This document shows positions 51,367 to 60,745 of a DNA stretch of 64,000 bases, one piece after another. The position numbers were made by a program, and so were the translations under genes. How positions within the stretch are numbered: position 1 is the first letter of the stretch; every line of letters starts with the position of its first letter. The stretch is from an alpha proteobacterium U9-1i (GTDB lineage Bacteria > Pseudomonadota > Alphaproteobacteria > Caulobacterales > Aquidulcibacteraceae), in the NCBI GenBank assembly GCA_000974665.1, contig BBSY01000002.1, positions 1,891,716 through 1,955,715 on the forward strand, read 5' to 3'. The notes beneath the pieces were generated by a model. That model did no database searches and had not been told where the DNA came from. It saw nothing but the letters and a program-made list of their open reading frames with translations.

Positions 51367-53534
51367 AACGCGCCGCCCGCTTCGCTTGCGCCGATGGCTT
51401 TCAGAGCGAACGCGAAGTTCAGCGCTTCTTCCTTCAGCGAGTCAAAGCGACCGGCGGCGCCCGCATGACCGGCGGTCATGTTGGTTTTGAGCAGGATAGG
51501 ACGTGTGCTCGTGGTGTGCGTGCGCAACTTCGCCACCCATTTCGCAGGCTCCCAATAGGTCACGCGCGGATCGGTGAGGCCAGCGGTGGCGAGGATCGCG
51601 GGATAGGCCTTGGCCTCGATGTTGTCGTAAGGGGAGTAAGAAATCATGTAATCGTAATCGTCGGCGTTCTCGATCGGATTGCCCCATTCGGGCCATTCCG
51701 GCGGCGTCAGCGGCAAGCTCGCGTCGCTCATCGTCGTGATAACGTCCATGAACGGCACTTCGGCGATCACGCCGGCCCAGAGGTCTGGGCGCATGTTGAC
51801 GCCGCCGCCAACAAGCAATCCGCCCGCCGAACCGCCTTGGCACACCATGGCGCCCGCGCGTGAATAATTCTGCCGCACCAATTCTTCGGCAACGGCGATG
51901 AAATCGGTGAATGAGTTGCGCTTGGCGCGTTTGCGACCGTCGAGGAACCAGCCGTAGCCCATCTCGGTGCCGCCGCGCACATGGGCGATGGCGTAGATCC
52001 AGCCGCGATCAACGAGGCTTAAGCGCCGGATCGAAAAATCCGCTTCCGTGGCCCAGCCATAGGCGCCGTAACCGTAGAGCAGCAGCGGGGCGGAGCCATC
52101 GAGCGGCGTGTCGCGCTTCATCAGCACCGTGACAGGAACCTGCTTGCCGTCGGTCGCCGGCGCGAAGAAGCGGCGCACTTGGTAATGCGACGGATCGTGC
52201 CCAGACGGCACCTCCTGCGTCTTGCGCAAAATGCGCGTACGTGTCGCCATGTCGTAGTCGAACCATTGCACCGGCGTCGTCGGGCTCTCGTAGTAAAAGC
52301 GCGTCGTCGCGGTGGCGTATTCAAAGCCGAAAACTGGCTCCACCCAGTAGGCCGCTTCGTCGAACGCAACCTCGTGTTCCCCGCCCGCGCGATCCCGCAC
52401 GGCGATACGCGGCAAAGCATTGACGCGCTCGTGGCGCACCAAATGATTCTCGTACGCCGTCAGCATCATGATGTAGCGGCCCGGCTCATGGGCGATGAAC
52501 TCGCGCCAATTGGCTTTCCCGGTGGCGCCTTCGGCGCACGTCATCACTTTGAAGTCGATCGCGCCGTCGGCATTGGTGAGCACGTGCCAGCGGTCGTTCC
52601 AATGTGTCGGCGTGTAGATGACGCCCGCGGCGCGCGGATGGAATAGCGTCGGCGCCGCAGTGGGCGTCGCGGCTGGAATGTAGCGCACTTCCGTCATTTC
52701 CTGATTGCCGGAGCTGATCAGGATGAAGGCTTCGCTCTCGGTCACATCTGGCGAGAGGAACATGCCTTCGTCGGCTTCTTCGTAGACAACCACATCTTCT
52801 GCGCCTCGCGCGGGGCGGCGCATGATGCGGGCCGGGCGGCCGTTCTCGTCGCGATACGTCCAAAAGATGAATTGCGAATCCGGCGACCAGACGAAATCGC
52901 CATAACCGTCGGTGATGGGTGACGCGAGCACCTGGCCGGTCGCTAAATCCTTTACGTAAATCGTGTGAATTTCCGAACCCTGCTCATCGGCGGAGTACGC
53001 AAACAAGGAATGATCCGGCGCGTGTTCGGCTTGCGCGATTTTGTAGAAGGCTTTGCCGGCGGCGAGGTCGTTGACATTGATCAGGATCTGTTCGCCGTCG
53101 TTGCGGCCGCGTGGGCGACGCGCGTAGATCGGATACTGCTGGCCCGTTTCAAAGCGGCTATAATATTCCCAATCGCCATCGGGCTTTGGCACGCTTGAAT
53201 CGTCTTCCTTGGTGCGTCCGCGCATTTCCTGGAAGATCGTTTCCTGCAAGGCCTTCGTCGAATGCAGCATGCCGCGCATATAGGCGTTTTCGGATTCGAG
53301 ATGCTCACGGATGTCGGCGCGCAGCAGCGAGGGGTCGCGCATCACGTCTTGGTAGTTCTCGTCGCGCATCCAAGCGTAGTCATCGACGCGCGTACGGCCC
53401 AATTGCTCGAAGGTGAACGGCTCGCGACGGGCGACGGGCGGGGTGGTGGTCATCTGGCCATCCGATGAGCAAGCTGGAAGGAGAGCGAACGCGGGAAGCG
53501 CAATGCCAGCCCGGAGCATGTCGCGGCGATTCAT
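51363..53534 (-). CDS. Oligopeptidase B-like serine peptidase (S9A)
   Basis: 723 residues. The N-terminus has a twin-arginine/lipoprotein-like signal (NRRDMLRAGIALPAFALLPAC). A beta-propeller (about 60-430) covers a C-terminal alpha/beta-hydrolase domain with nucleophile Ser in QGGSAGGLLVGG, Asp near GLTDPRVTYWEP and His in AGHAGAAGR. RGGTEMGYGWFLDG is an oligopeptidase B signature. It cleaves peptides after basic residues. It is convergent with oppA, sharing the overlapping stop TTAG. Confidence 0.92.
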   Translation of the reverse strand: MNRRDMLRAGIALPAFALLPACSSDGQMTTTPPVARREPFTFEQLGRTRVDDYAWMRDENYQDVMRDPSLLRADIREHLESENAYMRGMLHSTKALQETIFQEMRGRTKEDDSSVPKPDGDWEYYSRFETGQQYPIYARRPRGRNDGEQILINVNDLAAGKAFYKIAQAEHAPDHSLFAYSADEQGSEIHTIYVKDLATGQVLASPITDGYGDFVWSPDSQFIFWTYRDENGRPARIMRRPARGAEDVVVYEEADEGMFLSPDVTESEAFILISSGNQEMTEVRYIPAATPTAAPTLFHPRAAGVIYTPTHWNDRWHVLTNADGAIDFKVMTCAEGATGKANWREFIAHEPGRYIMMLTAYENHLVRHERVNALPRIAVRDRAGGEHEVAFDEAAYWVEPVFGFEYATATTRFYYESPTTPVQWFDYDMATRTRILRKTQEVPSGHDPSHYQVRRFFAPATDGKQVPVTVLMKRDTPLDGSAPLLLYGYGAYGWATEADFSIRRLSLVDRGWIYAIAHVRGGTEMGYGWFLDGRKRAKRNSFTDFIAVAEELVRQNYSRAGAMVCQGGSAGGLLVGGGVNMRPDLWAGVIAEVPFMDVITTMSDASLPLTPPEWPEWGNPIENADDYDYMISYSPYDNIEAKAYPAILATAGLTDPRVTYWEPAKWVAKLRTHTTSTRPILLKTNMTAGHAGAAGRFDSLKEEALNFAFALKAIGASEAGGAF

Positions 53535-53584
53535 GTAAGCCCCCTGGTGCGATTGCGGATGCTAGCGGGGGTGGCGGAGGGCGC

Positions 53585-54415
53585 CTAGGTGAGGCGGATC
53601 AGGAGCCCCGTAGCGTCGTCGCTTTTCTTGAATCGCGGATGCGAGGCGCCTCCAGAGTCCGCATTTTCAATGGCGCGCAATTCGCGGCCGAGTTCCTGCA
53701 GGCCCTTGTCGAGCGCCGCCTGCACCAAAGCGCTGGGCGTGTAGGCGTCGTAACGGTCAGTGAGTGCGGAGAGGCCGTCTGTCATCAACAGGATGTGCGC
53801 TGGGCGTTTCAAGACGAAGGCCCAAGCGCGCGCATGCTGGGCGCATGCAGCGTCGAGCGAGAACGTCCAAACGCCGCCGCCGCCGTTTTGCGTGTCGCGC
53901 ATACGGCGCAACATCTCGATGGTGTTGGCGCGCTGGAGCAGCGGCTTATCCTTATCGGTTTGCTGCGCCGCCAGCGCGCTCTCGTCGTCGGCGGCGTCTT
54001 CATGGGCGCCGGCTACGAATGCGGCGCCGTCGGCGCCGAGCGCGAAGATGCGGCAATCGCCAAGGTCGACGCCCTCGATGCCGTCCGAGGATTCTTGGGC
54101 CATCAGCATCGAGGCGATCGGGCGCTTCCAGCGTTCGTCGGGCATGGCTCCGGCCAGTCGCAGAAATTCCTCGCGTGCGCCCTGGCTCGCGGCGCGGATC
54201 GCGTCGCGGAGCGGAGACGCCGCCGCATTGAACAATTCGCGATTGGCGCAATGGGCCACCCAGGCGACGTCGGACGCCCAGCCGGTCAAAGGCTTGTCGT
54301 GCAGGTCGGTCGCGCCATCGATCACCCACGCACGGCCAGCCGTAAAACCGGCGGTGTCGTCGTTCTGTTTGGCGCGATCGCCGGCCAGCGAGATGGCTTC
54401 GACAAGGGTGAACAT
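53585..54415 (-). CDS. PP2C-type protein phosphatase-like protein
   Basis: 276 residues. Metal-binding aspartates are seen in AGDRAKQNDDTAGF, VIDGATDLHD, VDLGDCRIFALG, LLMTDGLSAL and KSDDATGLL. This is the PP2C fold that dephosphorylates Ser or Thr in proteins. Its target is unknown. It starts 1 nt after the MaoC gene, so the two are probably one operon. Confidence 0.85.
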   Translation of the reverse strand: MFTLVEAISLAGDRAKQNDDTAGFTAGRAWVIDGATDLHDKPLTGWASDVAWVAHCANRELFNAAASPLRDAIRAASQGAREEFLRLAGAMPDERWKRPIASMLMAQESSDGIEGVDLGDCRIFALGADGAAFVAGAHEDAADDESALAAQQTDKDKPLLQRANTIEMLRRMRDTQNGGGGVWTFSLDAACAQHARAWAFVLKRPAHILLMTDGLSALTDRYDAYTPSALVQAALDKGLQELGRELRAIENADSGGASHPRFKKSDDATGLLIRLT

Positions 54416-54416
54416 C

Positions 54417-54866
54417 TTATTCGGGGTACAGGAGGCCGATGTTTTCAGCGACGCAAGCGGGCCGTTCCTGGCCCTCTACCTCAATCGTGCACTGATTGAT
54501 GATTTGATAGGCCCCAGCGCGTTGTTCGCAAGACAGCAGCTTCACCCGCATGCGAATGCGCGAGCCCACCGGCACCATGTTGGTGAAGCGAACTTTGTTG
54601 GAGCCGTAATTGATGCCGCGCGAGACGCCTTTATAGGCGACGACGTTCTTGGCCAGCATCGGAATCAGCGACACCACCAGAAAGCCATGGGCGATCGGCG
54701 AGCCGATCTCCTTGGTGGCGCGCTCGACGTCGACATGGATCCACTGGTGGTCGCCCGTCGCGTCCGCGAAACGATTGACGCGGTCCTGGGTGATTTCCAG
54801 CCAATCGGACACGCCGATCTCCTGGCCAACCAGGCCCGGGGCCTCGCTGAGTTCGAGTTCACGCAT
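54417..54866 (-). CDS. MaoC family dehydratase
   Basis: 149 residues. The hydratase 2 motif is DATGDHQWIHVDVERA followed by GSPIAHGFLVVSLIP, with catalytic Asp and His. It should hydrate or dehydrate an enoyl-CoA, perhaps for fatty acid or hydroxyalkanoate metabolism. The pairing with PP2C is unusual. Confidence 0.9.
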   Translation of the reverse strand: MRELELSEAPGLVGQEIGVSDWLEITQDRVNRFADATGDHQWIHVDVERATKEIGSPIAHGFLVVSLIPMLAKNVVAYKGVSRGINYGSNKVRFTNMVPVGSRIRMRVKLLSCEQRAGAYQIINQCTIEVEGQERPACVAENIGLLYPE

Positions 54867-54948
54867 GGGGAGGTCTCCTCGTTGGGGTCGGGGTAAAGGG
54901 CGCGGGCGTGCTTGTCGAGGCGGCTAAAGCGGCCCTAGGGTGCGCCCA

Positions 54949-55365
54949 ATGAGCCTCGACGACGCCTTGTCCGCAAAGCTTCTGGCCGCCGCGCGAAAGG
55001 CTCGGGAGAGCTCGTACGCCCCGTATTCCAACATAAATGTAGGGGCCGCCCTGCTGCTGGAGAGCGGAGAAATCGTCTCCGGGGCGAATGTGGAGAACGC
55101 AAGCTACGGCCTTACCACGTGCGCCGAACGGATCGCCATTTTCTCGGCCGTGACCAATCACCGGGCCAAGCGCTTTCGGGCGATCGCCGTCAGCGTGTTC
55201 GGCGCCCCCTCGGATACGTCCCTGGGCCCTCGCGAGGTCTCACCTTGTGGGGCCTGCCGGCAGGTGATGGCCGAGTTCATGGACGACGACGCCTCGGTGA
55301 TCGTCGACGGTTCCAAAACCTATGCGCTGGGCGAACTTCTGCCGGATGCATTCCGGATCAAGTAA
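54949..55365 (+). CDS. cdd: Cytidine deaminase
   Basis: 138 residues. It deaminates cytidine and deoxycytidine for pyrimidine salvage. The Zn site is TCAERIAIFSAV (Cys and catalytic Glu) and PCGACRQVM (two Cys ligands). Starts at ATG 54949; a GTG at 54940 is in frame. Confidence 0.95.
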   Translation: MSLDDALSAKLLAAARKARESSYAPYSNINVGAALLLESGEIVSGANVENASYGLTTCAERIAIFSAVTNHRAKRFRAIAVSVFGAPSDTSLGPREVSPCGACRQVMAEFMDDDASVIVDGSKTYALGELLPDAFRIK

Positions 55366-55405
55366 GTCCGTTGCATCAAGCCGCGACGCATGAAACTTAT
55401 CGTCC

Positions 55406-56476
55406 ATGCCAGCTTCGAACTCGGCGCGGCGCGGCAGAAGCCGGCGCGCCCCAGAGTACAACCAAGAGCCCCGATGGGCCGACTATTCCGACACGGACCT
55501 GCTCCAGGTCCGTGTGAAGGACCTCAAGGTCTCGTTTGAAGGGTCGTGGCTGCAATCCTGCCTAGACGGTTTACATGCTGAACTGGCCGCAAGAGGGCTG
55601 CGGATGCGCGCGCACGCGTGGCTCTCGGACGAATGGTTTAGTCCGCACGACACGCCCGGCATCGCGTTTCCGTTCTATCTCGCGCATCCGCGGCTGGCGC
55701 GGCTTGAGCGGAAGATGATGTATGAGGTGGAGGGCGGCACGCGGCGCGAGTGCATGCGCATTTTGCGGCACGAAGCGGGCCACGTGATTCAGCGCCTTTA
55801 CGGCGTGCACCGGCGCAAACGCTGGCGCGACCTGTTTGGACAATCGGCCAAGCCGTACCCGGTGCACTATCGTCCGAATCCCACCAGTAAGAACTACGTC
55901 CAGCATTTGCGCCGGTGGTACGCGCAATGTCACCCGGACGAAGATTTCGCGGAGACGTTCGCGGTTTGGCTTACTCCTCGGTCCAGTTGGAAGAAGCGTT
56001 ACGAAGACTGGCCGCGTGCGCTGGAAAAGCTTCGGTACGTGGACGAACTCATGGCTGAGCTTGCGAGCGCGCCAGTGCCAGCGAAAAGGCGTTTCGAAGT
56101 CGATCCAATCAAGGGGTCGTCGATCACGCTTGAGGAGCATTACGCGGACAAGATCGCGCGCTTCTCCGTGGATAAACCGCACGTTCTGGATCGCGAGCTG
56201 AAGAAGATTTTCGCCGCCGACGCAAAGGGGCCTGCGGCCTCGACGTTCGTGAAGCGCAATCACGGCGACATCCGTCGCGCGGTCTCGCGTTGGACTGGCG
56301 ATTACCAATTGCCGATCGAACACGCGCTCGACGACATCACCGACCGTTGTCGTGTGCTCAAACTGCGCGCCAACGGCTCGGAGCGAAAAATGCGCCAGGA
56401 GCTGACATCTCTACTCGTCAGCCGCTTCGTGGTTGCGATGTATTCATCCTCCAGGCACCATTCCTTCGCCGTATGA
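55406..56476 (+). CDS. Predicted zinc metallopeptidase, partner of an ATP-grasp enzyme
   Basis: 356 residues, cytoplasmic. The Zn motif is RHEAGHVIQRLY (His122, Glu123, His126) with a further Glu183 in DEDFAETFAVWL. This fits a putative zinc-binding metallopeptidase family. Its C-terminal 130 residues are basic and helical. The stop TGA overlaps the ATG of the ATP-grasp gene (ATGA), so both proteins are made together, which suggests a shared pathway. The substrate is unknown. Confidence 0.78.
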   Translation: MPASNSARRGRSRRAPEYNQEPRWADYSDTDLLQVRVKDLKVSFEGSWLQSCLDGLHAELAARGLRMRAHAWLSDEWFSPHDTPGIAFPFYLAHPRLARLERKMMYEVEGGTRRECMRILRHEAGHVIQRLYGVHRRKRWRDLFGQSAKPYPVHYRPNPTSKNYVQHLRRWYAQCHPDEDFAETFAVWLTPRSSWKKRYEDWPRALEKLRYVDELMAELASAPVPAKRRFEVDPIKGSSITLEEHYADKIARFSVDKPHVLDRELKKIFAADAKGPAASTFVKRNHGDIRRAVSRWTGDYQLPIEHALDDITDRCRVLKLRANGSERKMRQELTSLLVSRFVVAMYSSSRHHSFAV

Positions 56477-57507
56477 AAAAGCTCCGCGTCTTAGTTCTGT
56501 GCCACCCGCAGCTGATGCCGCCGGAGTCGCTGGAAGGTTTCAGCGAGAAGGAAATCCTGTTCTGGAAAACCGAGTACGATGTCGTCACCACGCTCCGCGC
56601 GAATGGGCATGAGGTGAAGGCGCTCGGCGTTCAGTATGAGTTGCAGCCGATCCGCGACGAAGTCGACAATTGGAATCCAGATGTCGTTTTCAACCTTCTG
56701 AACGAATTCCACGGCGAAACGCTCTATTCGCAGAACGTCGCCGCCTTCCTGGAATTGTTGCGCGTGCCGTACACGGGCTGCAATCCGCGCGGCCTCGTGT
56801 TGGCGCAGGGTAAGGACACTTCGAAGAAGCTGTTGAAGTATCACCGCATCCCAGTGCCGGCGTTTGAGGTTTACCCGATCGGCCGTAAGGCCACGCGCAA
56901 GCCGGGGCGGATCAAGTATCCGATGATCGTGAAGAGCACGACCGAGGACGGCTCCTACGGTATCTCTCAGGCGTCTGTCGTTGATAGCGATGAAGCGCTC
57001 GCGGCGCGCGTGGCGTTTATCCATGAGCGCGTGAAGACGGCGGCGATCGTCGAGGAATATATCGATGGGCGCGAAATCTATGTGAGCGTGTTCGGCAATG
57101 ATCGCCTGCGCGCGCTGCCGATCTGGGAGATGGAATTCTCGCGTCTGCCCGCCGGCGCGCTGCCGATCGCCACGGAGCAGGCCAAGCACAATCCGGAATA
57201 CCAGGCGCGCCGTGGCGTGATCGATGGGCCGTGCGCGGGACTGGAGCCAAACGCCGAAAGCTATATCCGCGAGCTGGCGAAGCGGATTTGCCGCGCGTTG
57301 GAGCTTGACGGTTATGCGCGCATCGATTTCCGGCTGGCGCGCGATGGGACGCCCTACTTCATCGAAGCGAATCCGAACCCGGAAATCGCGCTGGGCGACG
57401 AGTTCGCGTCTTCGGCGTTGCATGACGGCATGACCTATGGGGATTTGCTGAACCGCATCTGCGCATTAGGTATCAAGCGCGCCGGAGAAGACGCCGACGC
57501 CGAATAG
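56473..57507 (+). CDS. D-Ala-D-Ala ligase-like ATP-grasp enzyme
   Basis: 344 residues from the ATG at 56473. The N-domain begins KKLRVLVLCHPQLMPPESLE. ATP-grasp motifs are MIVKSTTEDGSYGISQASVV, then IVEEYIDGREIYVSV, YARIDFRLARDGTPYFIEAN and PNPEIA. It should form a peptide-like bond between a carboxylate and an amine. It is not the housekeeping Ddl, which normally sits with murC/ftsQ. It is coupled to the metallopeptidase gene upstream. Confidence 0.82.
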   Translation: MKKLRVLVLCHPQLMPPESLEGFSEKEILFWKTEYDVVTTLRANGHEVKALGVQYELQPIRDEVDNWNPDVVFNLLNEFHGETLYSQNVAAFLELLRVPYTGCNPRGLVLAQGKDTSKKLLKYHRIPVPAFEVYPIGRKATRKPGRIKYPMIVKSTTEDGSYGISQASVVDSDEALAARVAFIHERVKTAAIVEEYIDGREIYVSVFGNDRLRALPIWEMEFSRLPAGALPIATEQAKHNPEYQARRGVIDGPCAGLEPNAESYIRELAKRICRALELDGYARIDFRLARDGTPYFIEANPNPEIALGDEFASSALHDGMTYGDLLNRICALGIKRAGEDADAE

Positions 57508-57518
57508 GGTGGTGGCGC

Positions 57519-58013
57519 ATGAGCGAAGCCAAGACAGCGCGGGCGGTAAAAAAGCCGAAAGGCTTGACGGCGAAGGGCGCCTGCTTGTGCGGTGCGGTTG
57601 AACTCGAGATCGGTATCCCCGCGTTCTGGGCGTGGCACGATCATTCCGCGTCCAGCCGTCGTGCGCATGGCGCTGCGTATGCGACCTATGTGGGGTGTTG
57701 GCGGAGCAAGCTGCGCGTTGCGAAGGGTGCGAAGGCCATCACGCGCTTTGAGCAAAGCGGCGGCGCGCGCAGCTTCTGCGCCAAGTGCGGAACGCCTTTG
57801 ATGTATGAACGCGCCGGCAGTCCGAAGATGGTCAATGTGCCGCGCGCTTTGTTCACCACCCGCACAGGGCGCGAGCCGCTTTATCATATCGGCATCGAAG
57901 AGATGCAGGACTGGGCCTACACTGGCGAACGCCTCACGCCGCTCAAAGGTTATCCCGGCGTGGTGTGGACGGGCGGTCGGAGAAAGCGCGGCGAAACAGT
58001 AGAAATGCTCTGA
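57519..58013 (+). CDS. GFA family protein (CENP-V-like) with altered zinc site
   Basis: 164 residues. The first zinc motif is [11 protein letters not shown] and the last is [12 protein letters not shown]. The usual middle C-x-x-C site is replaced by [20 protein letters not shown], which has His but no Cys pair. GFA relatives bind zinc and may act on glutathione adducts. It begins 11 nt after the ATP-grasp gene and may be in the same operon. Confidence 0.8.
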   Translation: MSEAKTARAVKKPKGLTAKGACLCGAVELEIGIPAFWAWHDHSASSRRAHGAAYATYVGCWRSKLRVAKGAKAITRFEQSGGARSFCAKCGTPLMYERAGSPKMVNVPRALFTTRTGREPLYHIGIEEMQDWAYTGERLTPLKGYPGVVWTGGRRKRGETVEML

Positions 58014-58062
58014 CGAAACGTGGAGTTGCTACCGGCGGCGACACCCGTTAAGCCCCGCTGCC

Positions 58063-60294
58063 ATGAGCCTCCACCCGACTGCTCCAGGCACTTTGGAGCT
58101 GGCCGAAGAATTCGGCCTCTCGCGCGACGAGTATGACCTGATCATTGAGAAGGTCGGCCGGCCGTTGAACGTGACCGAACTGGGCATCTTCTCGGTGATG
58201 TGGAGCGAGCATTGCTCCTACAAATCGACGCGCGCGCATCTCTCGAAATTTCCGACCAAGGCGCCGCACGTGATTTACGGGCCGGGCGAGAACGCCGGCG
58301 CGATCGACATCGGCGAAGGTTGGGCGGCGATCTTCAAGATGGAGAGCCACAACCATCCGAGCTTCATCGAGCCGTACCAAGGCGCGGCGACCGGCGTTGG
58401 CGGCATTCTGCGCGACGTGTTCACGATGGGCGCGCGGCCGATCGCGCTGATGAACGCGCTGCGTTTCGGCGAACCGGAGCATCCGAAGACGCGGCGTTTG
58501 GTCGACGGCGTGATCTCGGGCATCGCCGGCTATGGCAATTGCGTCGGCGTGCCGACGGTGGGTGGCGAGACCAATTTTGACAAACGCTACAACGGCAACA
58601 TTCTCGTCAACGTGTTCTGCTTGGGCATTGCGCGGACAGACAAGATTTTCACCAGCGCCGCGAAGGGCGCGGGCAATCCGGTGGTGTATGTCGGCGCCAA
58701 GACTGGCCGCGACGGCATTCACGGCGCGACGATGGCGAGCGCCGAGTTTGACGACGACAGCGAAGCGCAGCGCCCGACGGTGCAAGTCGGCGATCCGTTC
58801 CTGGAGAAGCTGCTGATCGAAGCTTGTCTAGAATTGATGGCGACGGACGCGATCATCGGCATTCAGGACATGGGCGCGGCGGGGCTTACATCATCGTCGG
58901 TCGAAATGGCGTCGAAGGGCGAAGCGGGCATCGAGTTGGATCTCGACACCGTGCCGGCGCGCGAGACGGGCATGACGCCGTACGAATTCATGCTCTCGGA
59001 AAGCCAAGAGCGGATGTTGATGACGCTGAAGCCGGGGCGTGAAGCGCAGGCGAAAGCGATCTTCGAAAAATGGGGTCTGGACGCGGCTGTGATCGGCCGC
59101 ACGACCGATACGGGGCGGCTCGTCCTGAAATGGCATGGCGAGACGGTGTGTGATCTGCCGCTCGGGCCGCTCGCGGATGAAGCGCCGAAATATGAGCGGC
59201 CTTACGTGGAGCCGCTGAAGGCGATCCCGCTCACCAAAGCGCAGATCGCGACCCTCGAAGATGGCGCGGGCGATTTCGTGGGTGTGATGAAGGCGCTGCT
59301 CGCCGCGCCGGACATGGCGTCGAAGCGCTGGATTTGGGAACAGTATGATCGCCACGTGCAGGGCGACACGATCGCTGATAGCGGCGCCGATGCTGCAATC
59401 GTGCGTCTGCCGGGCGAGACGCGGGCTTTGGCGATGACGTGCGATGTCACGCCGCGTTATGTCGAAGCGGATGCGCGCGAAGGCGGCAAGCAGGCGGTCG
59501 CCGAAGCGTGGCGCAATCTTACGGCTGTGGGCGCGAAGCCGCTGGCGGTGACGGACAATCTCAATTTCGGCAATCCGCAGCGCCCGGAGATCATGGGGCA
59601 GATCGTGTATGCGATCGAAGGCATGGCCGAGGCGTGCCGCGTGCTCGAGTTTCCGGTGATCAGCGGCAATGTCTCGCTCTACAATGAGACCAACGGCCAA
59701 GCGATTTTGCCGACGCCGGCGATTGGCGGCGTTGGCATTCTGCCCGATCTCACACGCCGAGCGGACGCCGATGCGCTGAAGGCGGGCGACGTGCTGGTGC
59801 TCGTGGGCGAAAGCAAGGGGCATCTCGGCCAGAGCTTCTACGCGCGCGAAGGGCATGGGCTTGGCGGCGCGGCGCCGCCCGTAGATTTGGCGATTGAGAA
59901 GCGCAACGGCGACGCTGTGCGCGGGCTGATCGCCGATGGCGTGGTGACGGCGTGTCACGATCTCTCCGATGGCGGCCTTGCGTGCGCGGCGGCGGAGATG
60001 GCGCTGGGCGCAGATGTCGGCGTGACGCTCGGGTATCAAGGCGATCTCTCGGACGCAGGCTTCCTCTTCGGCGAGGATCAGGCGCGCTATCTCGTCGCCT
60101 TAGCGCCGGCGCAGCTCGATGCAGTGGAGGCGCGCTTCAAAGCGGCCGGCGTGACGTTCTTGGTGGTTGGCGAGGCCGGCGGGCGCGATCTGGCTTACAT
60201 CGGCCGCTCGACGGAGCGTCAGCGCGTATCGCTCGACGAGCTGCGGCGTATTCACGAAGGCTGGCTGCCCGCCTACATGAAGGTCGCGCACTAG
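58063..60294 (+). CDS. purL: Phosphoribosylformylglycinamidine synthase subunit II
   Basis: 743 residues. It is the large synthetase of purine synthesis step 4 and works with PurS and PurQ. The core is [19 protein letters not shown] at the N-terminus with [20 protein letters not shown] and [13 protein letters not shown] in the catalytic region. Length fits the alphaproteobacterial small-PurL type. PurS and PurQ are not in this window. Confidence 0.96.
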   Translation: MSLHPTAPGTLELAEEFGLSRDEYDLIIEKVGRPLNVTELGIFSVMWSEHCSYKSTRAHLSKFPTKAPHVIYGPGENAGAIDIGEGWAAIFKMESHNHPSFIEPYQGAATGVGGILRDVFTMGARPIALMNALRFGEPEHPKTRRLVDGVISGIAGYGNCVGVPTVGGETNFDKRYNGNILVNVFCLGIARTDKIFTSAAKGAGNPVVYVGAKTGRDGIHGATMASAEFDDDSEAQRPTVQVGDPFLEKLLIEACLELMATDAIIGIQDMGAAGLTSSSVEMASKGEAGIELDLDTVPARETGMTPYEFMLSESQERMLMTLKPGREAQAKAIFEKWGLDAAVIGRTTDTGRLVLKWHGETVCDLPLGPLADEAPKYERPYVEPLKAIPLTKAQIATLEDGAGDFVGVMKALLAAPDMASKRWIWEQYDRHVQGDTIADSGADAAIVRLPGETRALAMTCDVTPRYVEADAREGGKQAVAEAWRNLTAVGAKPLAVTDNLNFGNPQRPEIMGQIVYAIEGMAEACRVLEFPVISGNVSLYNETNGQAILPTPAIGGVGILPDLTRRADADALKAGDVLVLVGESKGHLGQSFYAREGHGLGGAAPPVDLAIEKRNGDAVRGLIADGVVTACHDLSDGGLACAAAEMALGADVGVTLGYQGDLSDAGFLFGEDQARYLVALAPAQLDAVEARFKAAGVTFLVVGEAGGRDLAYIGRSTERQRVSLDELRRIHEGWLPAYMKVAH

Positions 60295-60295
60295 T

Positions 60296-60348
60296 ATCCT
60301 CCCCGCCGCGCGGGGAGGTCCCGAGCGGAGCGAGGGGGAGGGGCAAGT
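60296..60348. repeat. Left inverted repeat of DUF559 cassette (family D)
   Basis: 53 bp beginning ATCCTCCCC and ending GGCAAGT. It matches the inverse of 60691-60742 apart from a few bases in the outer hairpin. It starts 2 nt after the purL stop. GGAGG at 60337-60341 lies 6 nt before the TTG at 60348. Confidence 0.93.
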
Positions 60349-60745
60349 TGCGGAAGGAAGGCGAATACCGCGTAACCGCAAAAGCCCGTTCGCTTCGCCA
60401 AAGCATGACGAAGGCAGAGGTGATTCTCTGGGTGACCTCCGCAGGCGCGCGATGAACGGTGCGCGCTTCCGCCGTCAGCATCCTGTTGGCCCGTACATTG
60501 CTGACACTGCGTGCCCCGCGGTTCGGCTGATCGTTGAAGTTGATGGCGCAACCCATTCAACGTCGGACGAGTTGGCGCATGACGCGCGACGCACCAAATA
60601 TCTCGAACAACAAGGTTGGACGGTTATCCGCGTGAGCAACATTGACGTTTACGAAAACATGGACGGCGTGTGGCGCACAATTGCTGCGCGACTTGCCCCT
60701 CCCCCTCGCTCCGCTCGGGACCTCCCCACAGGTGGGGAGGATTAG
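60348..60745 (+). pseudogene. DUF559 endonuclease-like gene, frameshifted
   Basis: Frame 1 runs from TTG 60348 to TGA 60455 and gives the DUF559 N-terminus (SLRQSMTKAEVILW). Frame 2, from ATG 60452, carries the rest: NGARFRRQHPVGPYIAD, then [31 protein letters not shown] and a helical tail. The family pattern expects L-R-R-R before M-N-G. This sequence is present in frame 2 just upstream of the ATG (CTCCGCAGGCGCGCG). Therefore a one-base loss (or two-base gain) near 60441-60445 is likely. The ATGA overlap might allow coupled reading. Its last 18 codons lie in the right repeat. Confidence 0.85.
60691..60742. repeat. Right inverted repeat of DUF559 cassette (family D)
   Basis: 52 bp from ACTTGCCCC to GGGGAGGAT, the inverse of 60296-60348. 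It encodes the end of the DUF559 frame and stops 3 nt before the gor start codon. Confidence 0.93.

Noticed and set aside
56473..57507. Housekeeping D-alanine-D-alanine ligase (ddl)
   Set aside because: The ATP-grasp fold fits, but the gene has no cell-wall neighbours and is coupled to a metallopeptidase, so the ddl name was not given.
60452..60745. Intact 97-residue DUF559 gene
   Set aside because: The conserved N-terminal part is in another frame just upstream, so the gene is better read as frameshifted.
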